From a virus: DNA of 30,669 nt. The stretch lies in IMG/VR virus record IMGVR_UViG_3300025128_000208, positions 1 to 30,669 of that record; one strand, 5' to 3'. A program made the translations under genes and the position numbers. Below, one piece after another: positions 30,280-30,669 of this stretch; position 1 is the stretch's first letter; every line of letters begins with the position of its first letter. The notes beneath the pieces were generated by a model. It saw only the letters and a program-made list of their open reading frames with translations. It was not told the origin of the DNA and did not search any database.

Positions 30280-30669
30280 TGAAGATAGTAGAAAAGCTCA
30301 GCACCTACGCGGCCCTGATAGGTGTCATTGGAGCCATCGGCGGTGGCTTTTATACATGGGGCCAGTTCAACACGCGGCTGGACATAATTGAAAAGAAAAA
30401 GTTTGTTGTCAACCAGACCGTTGATTTAGACCCTTTACATGATAAAATTTCAACACTCGAAGTGGAACTGATTGACAGGATTGAAGCGGGAGACACGGCT
30501 GTTGAAGCAAAGATTAAACCGCAAGACTTAACAAGTATTCTTAAATCGATACAGGAGGTGCGGGAAAAAGTGGCAGGATTACCTAAACCTGCTAATTTAA
30601 AACCTATTCTTGAAAAACTTAAAATGTTAGAAGAATACGGTTGGGAATTAGAAGAAGATATTGAAGAGT
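30279..30669 (+). CDS. Membrane-anchored coiled-coil protein, cut by window end
   Basis: Starts at ATG 30279 on a TAATG overlap and remains open to the last base, so 130 residues are visible and the C-terminus is missing. MKIVEKLSTYAALIGVIGAI, then GGGFYTWGQFNTRLDIIEKK: residues 8-28 form one N-terminal membrane anchor. What follows is helical and charged (KISTLEVELIDRIEAGDTAV, KSIQEVREKVAGLPKPAN). This resembles small membrane-anchored helical proteins near lysis genes of marine phages (an inner-membrane spanin or holin-like protein). It lies at the end of the envelope cassette. The full length and function are unknown. Confidence 0.6.
   Translation, partial: MKIVEKLSTYAALIGVIGAIGGGFYTWGQFNTRLDIIEKKKFVVNQTVDLDPLHDKISTLEVELIDRIEAGDTAVEAKIKPQDLTSILKSIQEVREKVAGLPKPANLKPILEKLKMLEEYGWELEEDIEE

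Noticed and set aside
1-30669. tRNA genes, CRISPR arrays, insertion sequences, integrase or defence genes
   Set aside because: I looked for these on both strands. The coding is continuous, there is no non-coding gap above about 200 bases, and I saw no tRNA-like clover, spaced direct repeats, or transposase or recombinase motifs.

Overview
The window reads as part of the late, structural half of a tailed-phage genome, most likely a marine podovirus-like phage related to pelagiphages and uncultured Mediterranean viral genomes. Every gene I accept is on the + strand. Genes are packed with almost no gaps, and many neighbours share a TAATG, TAGTG or ATGA stop/start junction. Many proteins have sequence styles I recognise from uncultured marine phages: a fibre with an SGTWG N-terminal motif, a small protein beginning MAITQAVCTSF, 'GAFGGSR' and 'SDSIPAMLSDGEF' virion proteins, and a connector with an 'AEWANRGINLW' motif. 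The host is inferred, not shown. There is no tRNA, rRNA, CRISPR array, insertion sequence, integrase or replication gene. The terminase, portal and capsid genes are presumably upstream of the window.

Layout. (1) 1-3.9 kb: virion surface proteins, a small basic protein, two adaptor-like connector proteins and small structural proteins. (2) 3.9-14.1 kb: a fibre region with five large fibre-like genes interleaved with small beta-rich or coiled-coil proteins. One fibre carries a 38/40-residue alternating repeat, two end in a Peptidase_S74-type intramolecular chaperone, one of these also carries YadA-head-like IG repeats, and three share a nearly identical protein module written with very different codons. 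(3) 14.1-17.8 kb: a tail nozzle-like protein, a protein with an HETSH zincin-like motif, and four small genes. (4) 17.8-27.0 kb: large internal or ejection-type proteins (367, 305, 717, 1201 and 479 aa) with glycine-rich membrane-active segments and degenerate repeats. (5) 27.0 kb to the end: an envelope cassette of small membrane proteins, a lipoprotein and two Sec-exported proteins, one extremely acidic and apparently split by a +1 frameshift, followed by a small soluble protein and a membrane-anchored protein cut by the window edge.

Together these genes would build the neck, the short tail with its fibres and the ejectosome, then supply proteins acting at the host envelope (lysis, or modification of the infected cell surface). 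The most novel-looking signals are the HETSH virion protein, a recurrent [KEQM]-GG-x-[VM] motif found in six different proteins, synonymous scrambling of paralogous fibre modules, sharp within-gene GC boundaries, and the exported acidic protein with its frameshift. All assignments come from reading the sequence; no database search was possible.
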